From assembly GCF_026262505.1 (NCBI RefSeq), contig NC_067206.1:14380205-14444204 (forward strand): a stretch of DNA of 64,000 nt, read 5' to 3'. Both the position numbers and the translations under genes were made by a program. Origin of the DNA: Trichomonas vaginalis G3. Lineage: Eukaryota; Parabasalia; Trichomonadida; Trichomonadidae. Below are positions 19,082-28,462 of this stretch, in pieces. Below the pieces are notes generated by a model. It ran no database searches. It was not told the origin of the DNA and saw only the letters and a program-made list of their open reading frames with translations. Each line of letters opens with the position of its first letter. Position 1 is the first letter of the stretch.

Positions 19082-19402
19082 TCACTTACAAAAGTATTGC
19101 AACTCCTCCCATTGCTGTGCTTCACATAACAGCTCATAATCTTCTGACTCACTTTCTTCTTCATATAGGTCAAAGTCACTGTCAAAATAAATGTTAGTAA
19201 GTTTTGACAAAGCTAATGAAACACGTTTACCGTTTGTATCGTATGCTTGTATAAACTTTCCATTCTTCATTCCTTCATAAACGCTCAAACTAACTTTACC
19301 CTTTCTCCCTCGTATCTGATAGAATGTATTTTCACGAGGAACGAAGAACAAATTCTTGAACTCATGACCGTTGTAGTTTGTTATCTCAATAGTTTTCGTC
19401 AT
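19082..19402 (-). CDS. Maverick A hypothetical protein, 106 aa
   Basis: Open frame from ATG at 19402. The N-terminal part is basic and mixed beta-like (NLFFVPRENTFYQIRGRKG), the C-terminal third is very acidic (DLYEEESESEDYELLCE). It is the leftmost gene of the element, followed upstream by a GGTGA palindrome (19505-19552). I do not recognise the family. Confidence 0.6.
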   Translation of the reverse strand: MTKTIEITNYNGHEFKNLFFVPRENTFYQIRGRKGKVSLSVYEGMKNGKFIQAYDTNGKRVSLALSKLTNIYFDSDFDLYEEESESEDYELLCEAQQWEELQYFCK

Positions 19403-19504
19403 TTACATCCAAATAAAAATTTTCAGTAAAAATAAAAAATAAACTTAAAAATAAATGATATCACCACCCTCACACGTATGAAAACATAGCGCAAAAATAA
19501 ATTT

Positions 19505-19552
19505 AGGTGAAGCGGTGAGGTCTCACCTGTTTTTTCACCTCTTTTTTCACCC
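19505..19552. repeat. GGTGA-family intergenic palindrome (Maverick A, copy 1)
   Basis: GGTGAGGTCTCACC lies at the centre, with a further GGTGA on the left and two TTTTTTCACC units on the right. It occupies the gap between two reverse-strand genes. It belongs to the palindrome family described at 28326, 29174, 30246, 30808, 52093, 52242, 59461 and 59592. Confidence 0.85.
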
Positions 19553-19560
19553 TGTTGAAT

Positions 19561-20076
19561 TCATTGTTTTATAACTCTCTTCCTTGGTTTCTTTTTAGTT
19601 GCTTTCTTCACATCTGTCTCCAACTTGACTGTCTTTCTTCTTCGGCCGTAATGATACCAGTTACTTCCACCAGTCAATGGGTTAAATGGTCTTTCGTAAG
19701 GGTTTCCATACATTCCATAGGGACCATACGGAAGAACTACTGGTGGAGGAAGAGTTCCATCGACTCTATTTAAATGCATTGTTTCACCTTTCATCTGGTC
19801 ATTAAAGTCTTTTGCGTGTTTTGCAAACTCATCGTCCTTTCCTAAAGCATTTTCTGACTCAGTCGCAACCAAATTGGATGCTTTATTTATGAGCCCTATT
19901 TTATTTAATCTTAACTTCTTTGCAACCCAGCCTCCAATCTTCCCTTTATTTGCATCTAATGTCTTCGAAACCCTTCCTCCACTCATTTTATTTACTGCGT
20001 CATAAGCTCCAAGTGCTTTTGCTCCAAATGCTAATGCTTTTGTTCCCATTGCGCCTAAAGCTGCCCAAGCTACCAT
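19561..20076 (-). CDS. Small basic Gly/Ala-rich protein, virion-component candidate, 171 aa
   Basis: The first 35 residues are Gly/Ala-rich and hydrophobic (AWAALGAMGTKALAFGAK), a Pro/Tyr/Gly-rich middle follows (PPVVLPYGPYGMYGNPYE), and the C-terminus is strongly basic (KKATKKKPRKRVIKQ). This layout resembles minor virion or core proteins of adenovirus-like viruses, with an amphipathic membrane-active start and a DNA-binding tail; that is an analogy, not homology. It sits next to the other structural candidates and has an ATG start in the element's usual AT-rich context. Confidence 0.55.
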   Translation of the reverse strand: MVAWAALGAMGTKALAFGAKALGAYDAVNKMSGGRVSKTLDANKGKIGGWVAKKLRLNKIGLINKASNLVATESENALGKDDEFAKHAKDFNDQMKGETMHLNRVDGTLPPPVVLPYGPYGMYGNPYERPFNPLTGGSNWYHYGRRRKTVKLETDVKKATKKKPRKRVIKQ

Positions 20077-20301
20077 TTACATCATATTAAAATCATCTCT
20101 CTTCAATATTATCTCATAAAAGTTCTCGTTACTGGAGAAAGTCAATGAAACATAAGCGTTCTCACGGACTTCGCCCTCACCGCTTTGCGGTCTATCTAAC
20201 TTATTTCTTATATCATCTATACGCTTCAAAATGTCTGAACAATTGCTAACATCTTCTACAACAGTTATTTCATCATGAATGACCTTCAAGAACAAGCTCA
20301 T
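20077..20301 (-). CDS. Maverick A hypothetical protein, 74 aa
   Basis: Short open frame with ATG at 20301, immediately following the neighbouring gene in the same direction. The middle contains RIDDIRNKLDRPQSGEGEV and the end AYVSLTFSSNENFYEIILKR, suggesting a small mixed alpha/beta domain. Spacing to both neighbours is a few bases, as in other compact clusters in this element. No family is recognised. Confidence 0.5.
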   Translation of the reverse strand: MSLFLKVIHDEITVVEDVSNCSDILKRIDDIRNKLDRPQSGEGEVRENAYVSLTFSSNENFYEIILKRDDFNMM

Positions 20302-21183
20302 TTAATATGCTATTAAAATCATCTCAATAATGAGTCCATCCTTTCCATCTTTAGGTAGCACAACATCTTTCATTGAAGAAGGTTCGACAAGTCTTATGTT
20401 AAACTTACTGACAAAGTTTGTTATACTATAATGCTTCGGTGGCGAATACATGTAGTTTGAAAGACATAATAAAGATTCTTCAGCAAATTCACTTATACTG
20501 GATTTTATAAACAATGTTCTCACGAGACCAAACGCCACCAATTGACATCTTGTAAGCAATCCTGCTGAACCTTCAACTGTAAACGTCGATTGGTAACATT
20601 CCATGAAGGTCATCTATTGACATCGTTGAGTCACTGTATTTAAATATTTTCTTAAAGCAATCGTCATTATCTAACCATGCAATAGCTTTGAAGTTTTCAT
20701 TCGAATATACATCTGCTTCATTAAATGTAAAACCTGACTTCTTTGCAGAGATGACTTTAAAATCTATTGAGTTTGTTTCAAAATTATATGCTATGGTAAC
20801 TTCTGAAGGTAATGGATGCCCTTCCGCAGTCAGTTGTTCTCTCACTACCGTTTGAAGCTTTGTGTTAAAAACTTTCATGTCATCTCCTGTGTCTAGGTTC
20901 ACATACACAGCAACAGGAAAACTATCTTGCTTCTTTTTTCATCATTATATCTCAAAACATTAAAGTTCTTCAATAATATTGTTCTTCCTGCTGGAATACT
21001 TCGAACCTGTCTGATTTCAATAGCTTTCTCACCTCCTACATACTCTACCCAGTGCCTTGGATATTCATAAGTATACTGACTTTCTTGAATTTTGGTTGGT
21101 TTCATCATAACGTGTTCATAGTATATCTTTATACTCTTGTCAGTTAGACTCGGTGCTATGTTCTGAATATTTCTGACTTGCAT
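20302..21183 (-). pseudogene. Maverick A structural-protein candidate region, broken
   Basis: A fossil coding region on the reverse strand. Its pieces align by eye with the better preserved region at 56944-57791 of Maverick B: YPRHWVEYVGGEKAIEIRQV against YPLRWLRDPSVTKAIGFRRM near the start, and KDGLIIEMILIAY against FYLELSFIYNYY at the end. Position beside the ATPase and between small basic proteins suggests a capsid-related protein. It starts 16 bp from the divergent ATPase region. Confidence 0.5.
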
Positions 21184-21199
21184 TTTTAATGGAGATAAA
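21184..21199. promoter_or_regulatory. 16-bp shared start region of two divergent genes
   Basis: TTTTAATGGAGATAAA is the whole sequence between the ATG codons of the reverse-strand gene ending at 21183 and the forward ATPase region starting at 21200. Both directions show a T-rich run followed by an A-rich tract up to the ATG, as at the other divergent pairs of these elements. Confidence 0.5.
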
Positions 21200-22085
21200 A
21201 TGAAGCATTTAATACATGACGTAGATGAAGACATGAATGAAACTACAGACAAACTTAACTCTTCTCTCATTCTTCCTTTCAGTAAAGATTATGAGTTCTG
21301 TTCAAATGGTGTGTATTTCTATTGTGGAAAGATGGGTTCAGGTAAGACATTTAATTTAATTCGTCATATACTCATAACAGAGCGTTTAGGAAACGACTCT
21401 TACTATGACCAAATCATTATATCAGCAACTTCAGACTCTATGGACTCAACAGCGAAAACATTTATGTCAAAAGTTCAAGCCTCTGTCGTTAAAGTTCCAG
21501 ACAGTGAACTCATTGAATTTCTTCAACGTTACATTCGACGTAAGAGGAAATATTATGCCATCGTTGAATTTATACAGTCAGGAATGCAAAAGACTTCTGA
21601 GGAGATGGAAAGAATTATTGACAAACACCACTTACGTCAGTACTCAGGAGTTTACGATATGAAACGACTTACAAACTACATTCTGTCAAAACTTTCAAAA
21701 TACCCCTTCAAAAAATATCCTTCAAATACTTGTTAGTTTGCGACGACTTCGCCGGAAAAGGTTTAGTGTCAAAACCAGACTCACCATTAGCTAATATCAT
21801 TACTAAAGTCAGACATTACCATTTAACTGTAGCAATACTTATGCAAACATGGAGGTTTTTTAGCTTTAAACATAAAACGTCTCATAACTGACTTCGTTAT
21901 CTTTCAAGGTTTCTCACGTTATGATATTGAACTCATTTGGAAACAGTCAGGTATAACATTACCTTTTGAAGAAATTTGGGAAGCATATAAGTCTCTCATC
22001 TCTCCTCGTTCATACCTTGAGATTCATATCATGACTAATACCATTAAAGTCAAAAATATTCCATGGGAACGACCAACATTGTTTT
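21200..22085 (+). pseudogene. Maverick A packaging ATPase (A32/FtsK-HerA-like) region, broken
   Basis: A Walker A motif CGKMGSGKT lies about 50 residues from the start, preceded by FCSNGVYFY strands, and a Walker B-like acidic segment VCDDFAGKG follows in the second half. This is the DNA-packaging ATPase that Polintons share with adenovirus-like and poxvirus-like viruses. It matches the more decayed region at 47584-48462 in Maverick B (ILDDFASHP). Lies divergently from a structural candidate. The region is a broken fossil. Confidence 0.82.
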
Positions 22086-22189
22086 AAAGTTTAACCTTCA
22101 ATTGACTGATGGTAAACAAATTCCATGCATCTCTGTCGCCATTTCTGTTAATATTTTTGCTGTCATTCATATCATCCACTTCCCTCATG

Positions 22190-22483
22190 TTACTTTTGAG
22201 GATATGCGTTAGAATAGCTGTTCTTAAATGAAGGCTTTTCACCTTTGAGAGCATAAACTCTATAACTTTCTGCATACTTTATGTTTGAACCTCCTGAGCC
22301 ATCATTGACATAAATTTTTATAGGCTTCCACCCTTTGTTCATGTTCCTGCTTCTTCCCTTAGCTCTTTTGTTCAGTAGTTCTACATCTTTATACACAGCT
22401 CCTGTCTCAGTGAATTCAACAATATTTTCATTCGTTAGCTTTACATTCAAACCCTTGTCGAGTATATTGTTCATTTCATACAT
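22190..22483 (-). CDS. Maverick A hypothetical protein, 98 aa
   Basis: I place the start at the ATG at 22483 rather than the longer frame, because that puts it head to head with the gene at 22509 with a shared 25-bp start region. The sequence is mixed alpha/beta with a central basic patch (NKRAKGRSRNMNKGWKPIK) and a Gly/Ser turn (VNDGSGGSN). No family is recognised; it could be a capsid-associated or DNA-binding protein. Confidence 0.5.
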   Translation of the reverse strand: MYEMNNILDKGLNVKLTNENIVEFTETGAVYKDVELLNKRAKGRSRNMNKGWKPIKIYVNDGSGGSNIKYAESYRVYALKGEKPSFKNSYSNAYPQK

Positions 22484-22508
22484 ATAAAAGGTTTTTATTC
22501 TATATGAA
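22484..22508. promoter_or_regulatory. 25-bp shared start region of two divergent genes
   Basis: The spacer contains GGTTTTTATTCTATATGAA on the forward side. The string TTTTTATTCTA also precedes the ATG at 56944 in Maverick B (TTTTTATTCTAGATAAAAT), so the motif is shared between the two elements. Confidence 0.5.
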
Positions 22509-23123
22509 ATGAGAAGCAAATCCATCTTAGCTGGTGCCGTTAATGTTCCAATTGAACCAACATCAAATGTTGACTCACGAACGACAAACAATATTGTCAT
22601 AAAGAACTATAGTTCAGAGTGTTTGAAAGAACCAGAACCAGAACTTAAGTCGGTGAATTTAAACTCAGCTTCAAACGCTAACGCTACATCAGATGTTAAG
22701 TTAGAGTATCCACCACTGGACCAAATTCTTTCAAGAGAAGCCAACGACAACCCTTACACAAATGTTCAAACAAATCCTTCAGATAACGTAGACCATTACC
22801 TTCTTCAGTTATACCAAACAATTTTACTCAAAGACGATAAGAAGCTTTTGACAAATCTTATAAGCAAGAACCAAATAATTCTAACAAAGGAGGACCTTGA
22901 AAATGTTATATCACGAATAACAGGGAAACAATGTGTCATTGACTATCTCGACCCTGAAATCGAATGCTGTGGTCAAACGCCACCATTCATGAAAATAGGT
23001 AACATCCGCATCATTGAAACACCAGGAACTACAGGAGTTGAGTTTAAGTATAAATATTCGAACGAGTATACAAAACTTTCAACAGAATATAAACTTTGCT
23101 TGAAATATGTTTTAGTAAATTAA
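22509..23123 (+). CDS. Maverick A hypothetical protein, 204 aa
   Basis: Complete frame from ATG. The N-terminal 80 residues are Ser/Asn/Pro-rich and probably disordered; residues about 95-140 are helical (HYLLQLYQTILLKDDKKLL), and the C-terminus (IGNIRIIETPGTTGVEFKYK) looks like beta strands. It contains a Cys-Cys pair (PEIECCGQT). It converges with the reverse gene at 23120 with a 4-bp overlap. Function unknown; position among structural genes suggests a virion role. Confidence 0.6.
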   Translation: MRSKSILAGAVNVPIEPTSNVDSRTTNNIVIKNYSSECLKEPEPELKSVNLNSASNANATSDVKLEYPPLDQILSREANDNPYTNVQTNPSDNVDHYLLQLYQTILLKDDKKLLTNLISKNQIILTKEDLENVISRITGKQCVIDYLDPEIECCGQTPPFMKIGNIRIIETPGTTGVEFKYKYSNEYTKLSTEYKLCLKYVLVN

Positions 23124-23389
23124 AGCAATTTGTAATATCTAGCCAAAACTTCTTCAACAGTATCGAACTCATCTTCATAATGCAAACCTAATCTTATTGA
23201 CTTGGTGCAGTTTTCACTAACACAATATAGCGCTTTGCGCTCGGCGCCTTTGACGCCTTTTTCTGTTCTCTTGACTGACATAACTAACTCATTTGTTTCA
23301 TCAAACAGCAACAACCAAAGTTCATGACCTAATACATAACATTCATACTTTATATTTTTAGCTCTGAGTTCTCTTGTAAGCTGTTGCAT
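23120..23389 (-). CDS. Maverick A hypothetical protein, 89 aa
   Basis: Small alpha/beta protein with ATG at 23389 (MQQLTRELRAKNIKYECYVL) and an acidic C-terminal helix (DEFDTVEEVLARYYKLL). It overlaps the structural region immediately upstream by a short distance, a translational layout common in compact viral gene clusters. No family is recognised. Confidence 0.55.
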   Translation of the reverse strand: MQQLTRELRAKNIKYECYVLGHELWLLLFDETNELVMSVKRTEKGVKGAERKALYCVSENCTKSIRLGLHYEDEFDTVEEVLARYYKLL

Positions 23390-24113
23390 TTAATATTTTC
23401 TAAAAAGTCAACTTCAACAGTCATTCGCACTGGTGCCTTCAGTTCTACAGGCTCTCCTTGAAAGTCAACAAGTCTGAATTGCATGTCTTTCAAATTATGA
23501 GGACTAATGCGAACCCATTTACCTAAATGAGTTGCTATGACAGGAACATTTGGAATGAACATTGAATTTACTGCATAACAGAAAGACTTATATTCTACTG
23601 AACCTTTACTATTAACTCCTGAAATACCTGTGACATTAGCTATTTTTGACTCAATGTACAAACAATTGCCATAACATACGTATGGAACAGATTTCATCTC
23701 AATCGTTTTGTCAACACTTTTCAAAGGAAATGTCATATGGTATGCTCCCAGAAGCAATTGAACTCTATGACTCATTCTTGGTATCTTGAACTCTTTCTTG
23801 CTACTGAACTTCAATGTTCCCTCAGAAGAGAGTTCGACATCTATGTTGTCAATAGTTTCTTCATTTATGAGAGTATTTATGACTCCAGCAATTTTATCTA
23901 TTCTATACCCAGCTCTGTTAGGAAATTTATAACACTTTTTTTGTCATCTATTTCAATCTCTATGAAATCTGTTTCATCTGTTATGACAAAAGTTGCGATA
24001 GTATTGAAGTCAACAACTCTGAAAGCAAGTGCTTCATTCTGAAGACCTAAGTTTGTTTGTAGCTTTACTGTCCCGTATTCGTTTGGGTCTGTACTTTGCA
24101 AATAGAACAACAT
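23350..24113 (-). pseudogene. Maverick A jelly-roll-like structural-protein candidate region, broken
   Basis: The C-terminal portion reads MQFRLVDFQGEPVELKAPVR then MTVEVDFLE, which is beta-rich and resembles the closing strands of minor capsid (penton-like) jelly-roll proteins of Polintons and related viruses, where a 'L-x-D-x-x-G-x-P-x-x-L' pattern is common. The N-terminal portion also is beta-rich (ATFVITDETDFIEIEI). Assignment is inference from pattern and position. The region is a broken fossil. Confidence 0.45.
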
Positions 24114-24630
24114 TTTATTCTCATTAAAATATGACTATTGCTGCATATGCGTATGAAACAAATGAAGCAGAAGAGAGCACATGAACTAGTAAACGAAAAC
24201 TCAACTTTAAACCATTGAAGGCAATGATTTGTCATTGACGATGGAAAAACTAAAAAAGTCATTGATTTCGATACTTTTAACACTTATGACCCATTCATTA
24301 CAACAAGCAAGGTTCCATCATAAATGATGGAACGGTGCAATATATAAATTCAACAGTAGATGCCTCATTAGTGAAAGTATTAAATGTTCTCATTGAATTG
24401 TTAAAGAGCTTTCGATTTGACGACAACATTAAATGCTTAAAGAATTTAGTCATGAATGAGAAACAATTCTTGGCGTTGCTGGTAACAGTAATGATGTACA
24501 CCTTATGACATTTAGAATATTATAACGAACATAAAGATGAACTGAAAGGAGAGAAGGGTGACACCGGACTCAAGGACCACAAGGAATACAAGGAATACAA
24601 GGAATACAAGGACCTCAAGGCGAAAACGGT
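24114..24630 (+). other. Maverick A fibre upstream region with collagen-like repeat
   Basis: About 24545-24660 encodes Gly-X-Y-like triplets (GAAAACGG, AAGGACCTCAAGGC and similar), the kind of collagen-like spacer that commonly precedes fibre proteins of phages and large viruses. The rest (24114-24540) shows decayed coding on the forward strand without a recognisable product. Confidence 0.45.
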
Positions 24631-25551
24631 TTGGATGGAAAGGATGGAAAAAATGGAAAAACTGCTAAATCATGGATATGGGACCTTATAAATACTGGTT
24701 TAACAGCTGCTTCATATGGAGTTCTTCAATACCAAATCGGAAAGATATGGGCAGTACTTGGTGAAGAAGCTTTAGATGACGTTAAAAATGCTTTGAACTT
24801 CATTTCAAATGGTTCGGATACTATTAAAACTTTATCTGGTTGGATGCAAGAAACAAGGAGTCAAATAGATACTGTAAGACGTATAGCAAACAATGCACGT
24901 ACGGGATTGGATACTTTACGAAAAGCACAAAATACACTAAAGGAAGCAAATGATATTCTTGGCTCAGTATCAGACATGCATGAAGATTGGCTTAAAGGTA
25001 TTGACAAATCTTTAAAAAATCACAGTCAGTCTATTGCTGACTACAAGAAAAGTATAGATTTTTTACATAGTGCTATGGACGTACATGATGGAAGCATAAG
25101 GAACTTACTTAATGCTAACAATAACTTACCAGGAACTATTAAAACATTCATAAAGTCCTTTGTAAAACCCGGTGCTCTAACATTTAGGTCTTTGAGAGCA
25201 AGAGCATTGAAGTCAAGAGATGCAGAAACTCCAACAGAAGGAACTGAAACAACAGAAACTCCAGAAGAACCACCAAAACCAACAGCTAATGAAATATTGT
25301 TCGAATATTTTCCAAGGTACTCTGTTCTCATTGCATACATTCAAGAAATACTTAAGAAAGCAGACTTGACTTTAGGAGATGATGAAAGTTCTGTATATCT
25401 TTCGTTCCAGTTTCAAATAGCAGAACTTTTGAGACAGATATGCTTAATGTATGACAACATCTCTGATTTCACAAGATATGATGACGACCATGACCCCCAA
25501 CACGGTGAAGAAGAAGTTTTAAAACATCCATTAAGACAGGAAAGGTTTTAA
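24631..25551 (+). CDS. Maverick A fibre-shaft-like protein, 306 aa
   Basis: Starts in collagen-like GKDGKNGK triplets, then continues into long amphipathic helices (DTIKTLSGWMQETRSQIDTV, LRKAQNTLKEANDILG) that would form a coiled-coil shaft, followed by a Thr/Glu/Pro-rich hinge (TPTEGTETTETPEEPPKP) and a final helical segment. It lies directly upstream of the tail-collar gene in the same direction and probably belongs to the same fibre. The reading start is uncertain because the collagen-like segment begins further upstream. Confidence 0.6.
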   Translation: MDGKDGKNGKTAKSWIWDLINTGLTAASYGVLQYQIGKIWAVLGEEALDDVKNALNFISNGSDTIKTLSGWMQETRSQIDTVRRIANNARTGLDTLRKAQNTLKEANDILGSVSDMHEDWLKGIDKSLKNHSQSIADYKKSIDFLHSAMDVHDGSIRNLLNANNNLPGTIKTFIKSFVKPGALTFRSLRARALKSRDAETPTEGTETTETPEEPPKPTANEILFEYFPRYSVLIAYIQEILKKADLTLGDDESSVYLSFQFQIAELLRQICLMYDNISDFTRYDDDHDPQHGEEEVLKHPLRQERF

Positions 25552-25586
25552 CACAAAGTCTCATTATTGACACCAAAGATGGCGAA

Positions 25587-27146
25587 GTGGACGTTCTTCA
25601 AGAGCTGAAGAAAAATACTTCTTCGGGAGGTGGTGGTAGGCATGAACTTGAAATAAATGAGATAGAAGAGAAATTAGCCGAAAAAGCAGATAAAGAACAT
25701 AAACACAATATCTCCGATATAAATGAACTTCAAGCTACATTAAATAGTAAAGCGGACAAAAATGAACTTGACGCAATGAACAAAGTTTTGAAATCTCATA
25801 AACATAATATCTCCGATATAAATGAACTTCAAGCTACATTAAATAGTAAAGCGGACAAGAACCATGTTCATTATATAACTTCAGACGAACAGATTATAAC
25901 GGACTACCATGGATATTTAACACGAAGTGATGAAGCGAAGACAAAAAATGTTAATGAAAGAAGATATAAATACATTCGTGCTAAAGGTTATGACATAAGC
26001 TGTACTGTACAGTATGATGTAGCTAAAGCACCAGAAGCATTTGGTTATACCGGTGAAATTTATGCCTCTACTTTCAATGTTAACGGTGTATTAGTTGAAC
26101 CAAGATTTACTTTGAGAGTTAAGTCAAAAATAACGTTTGAAGATGCTATTAAAAGTAAAGCTGACAAAGTTGAACTTGACGCAATGAACAAAGTTTTGAA
26201 ATCTCATAAACACAACATCTCCGATATAAATGAACTTCAAGCTACATTAGACAGTAAAGCAGACAAGAACCATACACATAAATCCTTCACTACTGTTAGA
26301 GCAGACGACATAATATTGAACTTTGACCTTGGTTCAAGTGCACCTTTAGAAAATCCAAGTACAAGCGTAAAAGATACTCTTAACAATTTAGATAAGAGTT
26401 GCAGGAATATCGAAGATCATGCCAGAAACTTTGAAGCATATGAACTACCCGCAATGTTAGATAAAAAAGCAGACAAGAACCATACACATAAATCCTTCAC
26501 TACTGTTAGAGCAGACGACATAATATTGAACTTTGACCTTGGTTCAAGTGCACCTTTAGAAAATCCAAGTACAAGCGTAAAAGATACTCTTAACAATTTA
26601 GATAAGAGTTGCAGGAATATCGAAGATCATGCCAGAAACTTTGAAGCATATGAACTACCCGCAATGTTAGATAAAAAAGCAGACAAAACAGAGCTTCAAA
26701 CATTAAAGACTCAGATTCTTGAAACATTATATCCTATAGGCTCTATTTATACGTCAATGAACTCAACAAATCCAGCAACAGTTTTAGGTTTTGGTACATG
26801 GCAGCAGATTGTAGACAAATTCTTATACTGTGCTAACTCTTCAAAGCAAACAGGAGGTTCGAAGAAAATTAAAGAAGCAAACCTTCCACCACACACTCAT
26901 ACAGGAACTACAAACTTTTCTGGCGACCATATCCACTCATTAAGAGACCATCCATTATACAACTCAGAGTATGAAGCTGGCAATGACGTTTTATCTCCAT
27001 CTTATAACAATGCAGCAAAAAAGACTTTTCGACAAACTGAACCGGGAGGAAATCATTCACACACTTTCACAACAAATCCAACAGGCTCGGGTGAAGATTA
27101 TATGCCACCATTTGTGACTGTATTCGCATGGTATAGAGTTCAATGA
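25587..27146 (+). CDS. Phage tail-fibre-like protein with C-terminal tail-collar domain, 519 aa
   Basis: Residues about 20-110 hold repeated HKHNISDINELQATLNSKAD units characteristic of phage fibre proteins. A 70-residue unit (SFTTVRADDIILNFDLG to MLDKKADKNHTHK) is present twice as an exact 210-bp tandem duplication (26259-26468 and 26469-26678). The C-terminus has the collar signature: LYPIGSIYTSMNS, then FGTWQQIVDKFLYCA, then a His-rich NLPPHTHTGTT and NHSHTF, ending MPPFVTVFAWYRV. A very similar collar lies at 55252-56259. In phages such domains bind metal and form trimeric receptor-binding tips; here it is probably a virion fibre. Confidence 0.85.
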   Translation: MDVLQELKKNTSSGGGGRHELEINEIEEKLAEKADKEHKHNISDINELQATLNSKADKNELDAMNKVLKSHKHNISDINELQATLNSKADKNHVHYITSDEQIITDYHGYLTRSDEAKTKNVNERRYKYIRAKGYDISCTVQYDVAKAPEAFGYTGEIYASTFNVNGVLVEPRFTLRVKSKITFEDAIKSKADKVELDAMNKVLKSHKHNISDINELQATLDSKADKNHTHKSFTTVRADDIILNFDLGSSAPLENPSTSVKDTLNNLDKSCRNIEDHARNFEAYELPAMLDKKADKNHTHKSFTTVRADDIILNFDLGSSAPLENPSTSVKDTLNNLDKSCRNIEDHARNFEAYELPAMLDKKADKTELQTLKTQILETLYPIGSIYTSMNSTNPATVLGFGTWQQIVDKFLYCANSSKQTGGSKKIKEANLPPHTHTGTTNFSGDHIHSLRDHPLYNSEYEAGNDVLSPSYNNAAKKTFRQTEPGGNHSHTFTTNPTGSGEDYMPPFVTVFAWYRVQ

Positions 27147-27206
27147 ACGCGCTTGAGCCTGCTTTGCGGACTTACCGCCTAGAATAAATCTTTAACTTTA
27201 CATAAA

Positions 27207-28286
27207 TGAGCTTGAAAGAAGTATTCGAACAACATCCATGGAGGTCATTTAAGAAGTTCAATGAAGCTGCAAAGAGTTGGGGATTTACTAACAGAGCTGA
27301 AGTTAAAAAGGTTCTTTGACAAAAATGTTGTACATCAAACAAAAATAAACCCTTACGACTACTTTTTACCAATTTACTCCAACACTCCTGACGCATACCA
27401 ATTTGACACTCTCATTCAAAGCAGAAAAGGAGGACATAAACCATTCCTCATCTTCATAAATGTTAACACTCGTAAAGCATATGCATATCCAATGAAAAAT
27501 AAAGGAACTCGTGAAGTGTTAAGAGTTTTACAAAAGTTTGTAGCAGAACATAACCCAAGTACTTTAACATACAAGACAGTGCATATCAGCAATGAAATCA
27601 CAGAATTTCTCATTAAGCATAACATAACTCACTACACTACTGAAGACCATAACCATAACATACTCGGCATCATAAACCGCTTCATAAGGACTCTCAGAGA
27701 TTTAAACCAAGAGCGAGACTTTACCGAAGAAACAATGAAACATTTTCTCGAAGTATATAATTCCTCAACACATTCTACAACAGGACATACACCAAATTCA
27801 ATGACACAACAACAAGAAGAAAAGTATATACAAAAGAAACGAAGCCAAACACAAAATATCAGAAATTCAACACAATTTACCCTCATTCCTGGTACAAAAG
27901 TTCGTGTAGTTCTTGACGACAAACCGTTGACAAAGAAACGTTTAAGGTTAAGTCGAAATTATTATATCGTAGACTCTACGCAAGGTAATGGATATCTTAT
28001 AAAAGCTGCCGACGACTCTATTGCGTTTTATCCTCGACATAAATTAGTCGAAAGTAGTAATGGCAAACTTGCTGAAACCATTGACGAAGCAAAGCGAGGA
28101 GTGGTTATTGAAATACTTGGCTATAACATAAACGATGACACTTATAAAGTAAGATATGAAGGAGGCGTTGAAGATGTTATACCATCTAAGAACTTGAGAG
28201 AGTCGAAGCCAACACATCTGGGACCATTAGAGCGGGAGTACTGGAAAGACAAAAATATGCCAGAAAGAATAAGAAAATTCTTCTAA
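27207..28286 (+). pseudogene. Maverick A retroviral-like integrase region, broken
   Basis: The rve-fold catalytic region is visible as FLIFINVNTRKAYAYPMKNK, then HNHNILGIINRFIRTLRDLN, then VYNSSTHSTTGHTPNSM, the pattern of Polinton integrases. A C-terminal SH3/chromo-like stretch follows (YKVRYEGGVEDVIPSKNL). Integrase inserts the element into the host chromosome, normally making a 6-bp target duplication. It matches 54299-55255 of Maverick B. Treated as a fossil; the coding start region is not intact. Confidence 0.85.
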
Positions 28287-28325
28287 ACTTTTTCATTAGA
28301 TGTAAATCAGACAAAAATATAATTT

Positions 28326-28373
28326 ATGTGAAGAGGTGCGATCTCACCTGTTTTTTCACCTGTTTTTTCACCC
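28326..28373. repeat. GGTGA-family intergenic palindrome (Maverick A, copy 2)
   Basis: Left arm GTGAAGAGGTGCGAT, right arm ATCTCACC followed by two TGTTTTTTCACC units, then CTCGTGAATTTTCATGAATT. It sits between the integrase and the first KilA-N gene, just before the promoter-like cassette at 28385. Confidence 0.88.
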
Positions 28374-28384
28374 TCGTGAATTTT

Positions 28385-28462
28385 CATGAATTTCCTTAAG
28401 ATAGAAAAAATAAAGTTAGTTTTATTTTTATTTATTTTTTTATTTTGTATGTAAGAACAGAA
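28385..28462 (+). promoter_or_regulatory. Promoter-like cassette before KilA-N gene
   Basis: Contains CTTAAGATAGAAAAAATAA, then TTAGTTTTATTTTTATTTAT and TTTTTATTTTGTATGTAAGA before the ATG. A nearly identical copy lies at 29228-29295, and related ones at 31631-31699 and (reverse) 49834-49905, each directly before a gene start. Confidence 0.7.

Noticed and set aside
19555-19773. Forward frame opposite the small basic protein gene
   Set aside because: Antisense shadow of the reverse gene at 19561-20076, with Ser/Trp/Phe-rich composition.
25587-27146. Bacteriophage contamination
   Set aside because: The tail-collar genes lie among Polinton integrase, polymerase and KilA-N genes, with eukaryotic MULEs on both sides, so they belong to the Mavericks.
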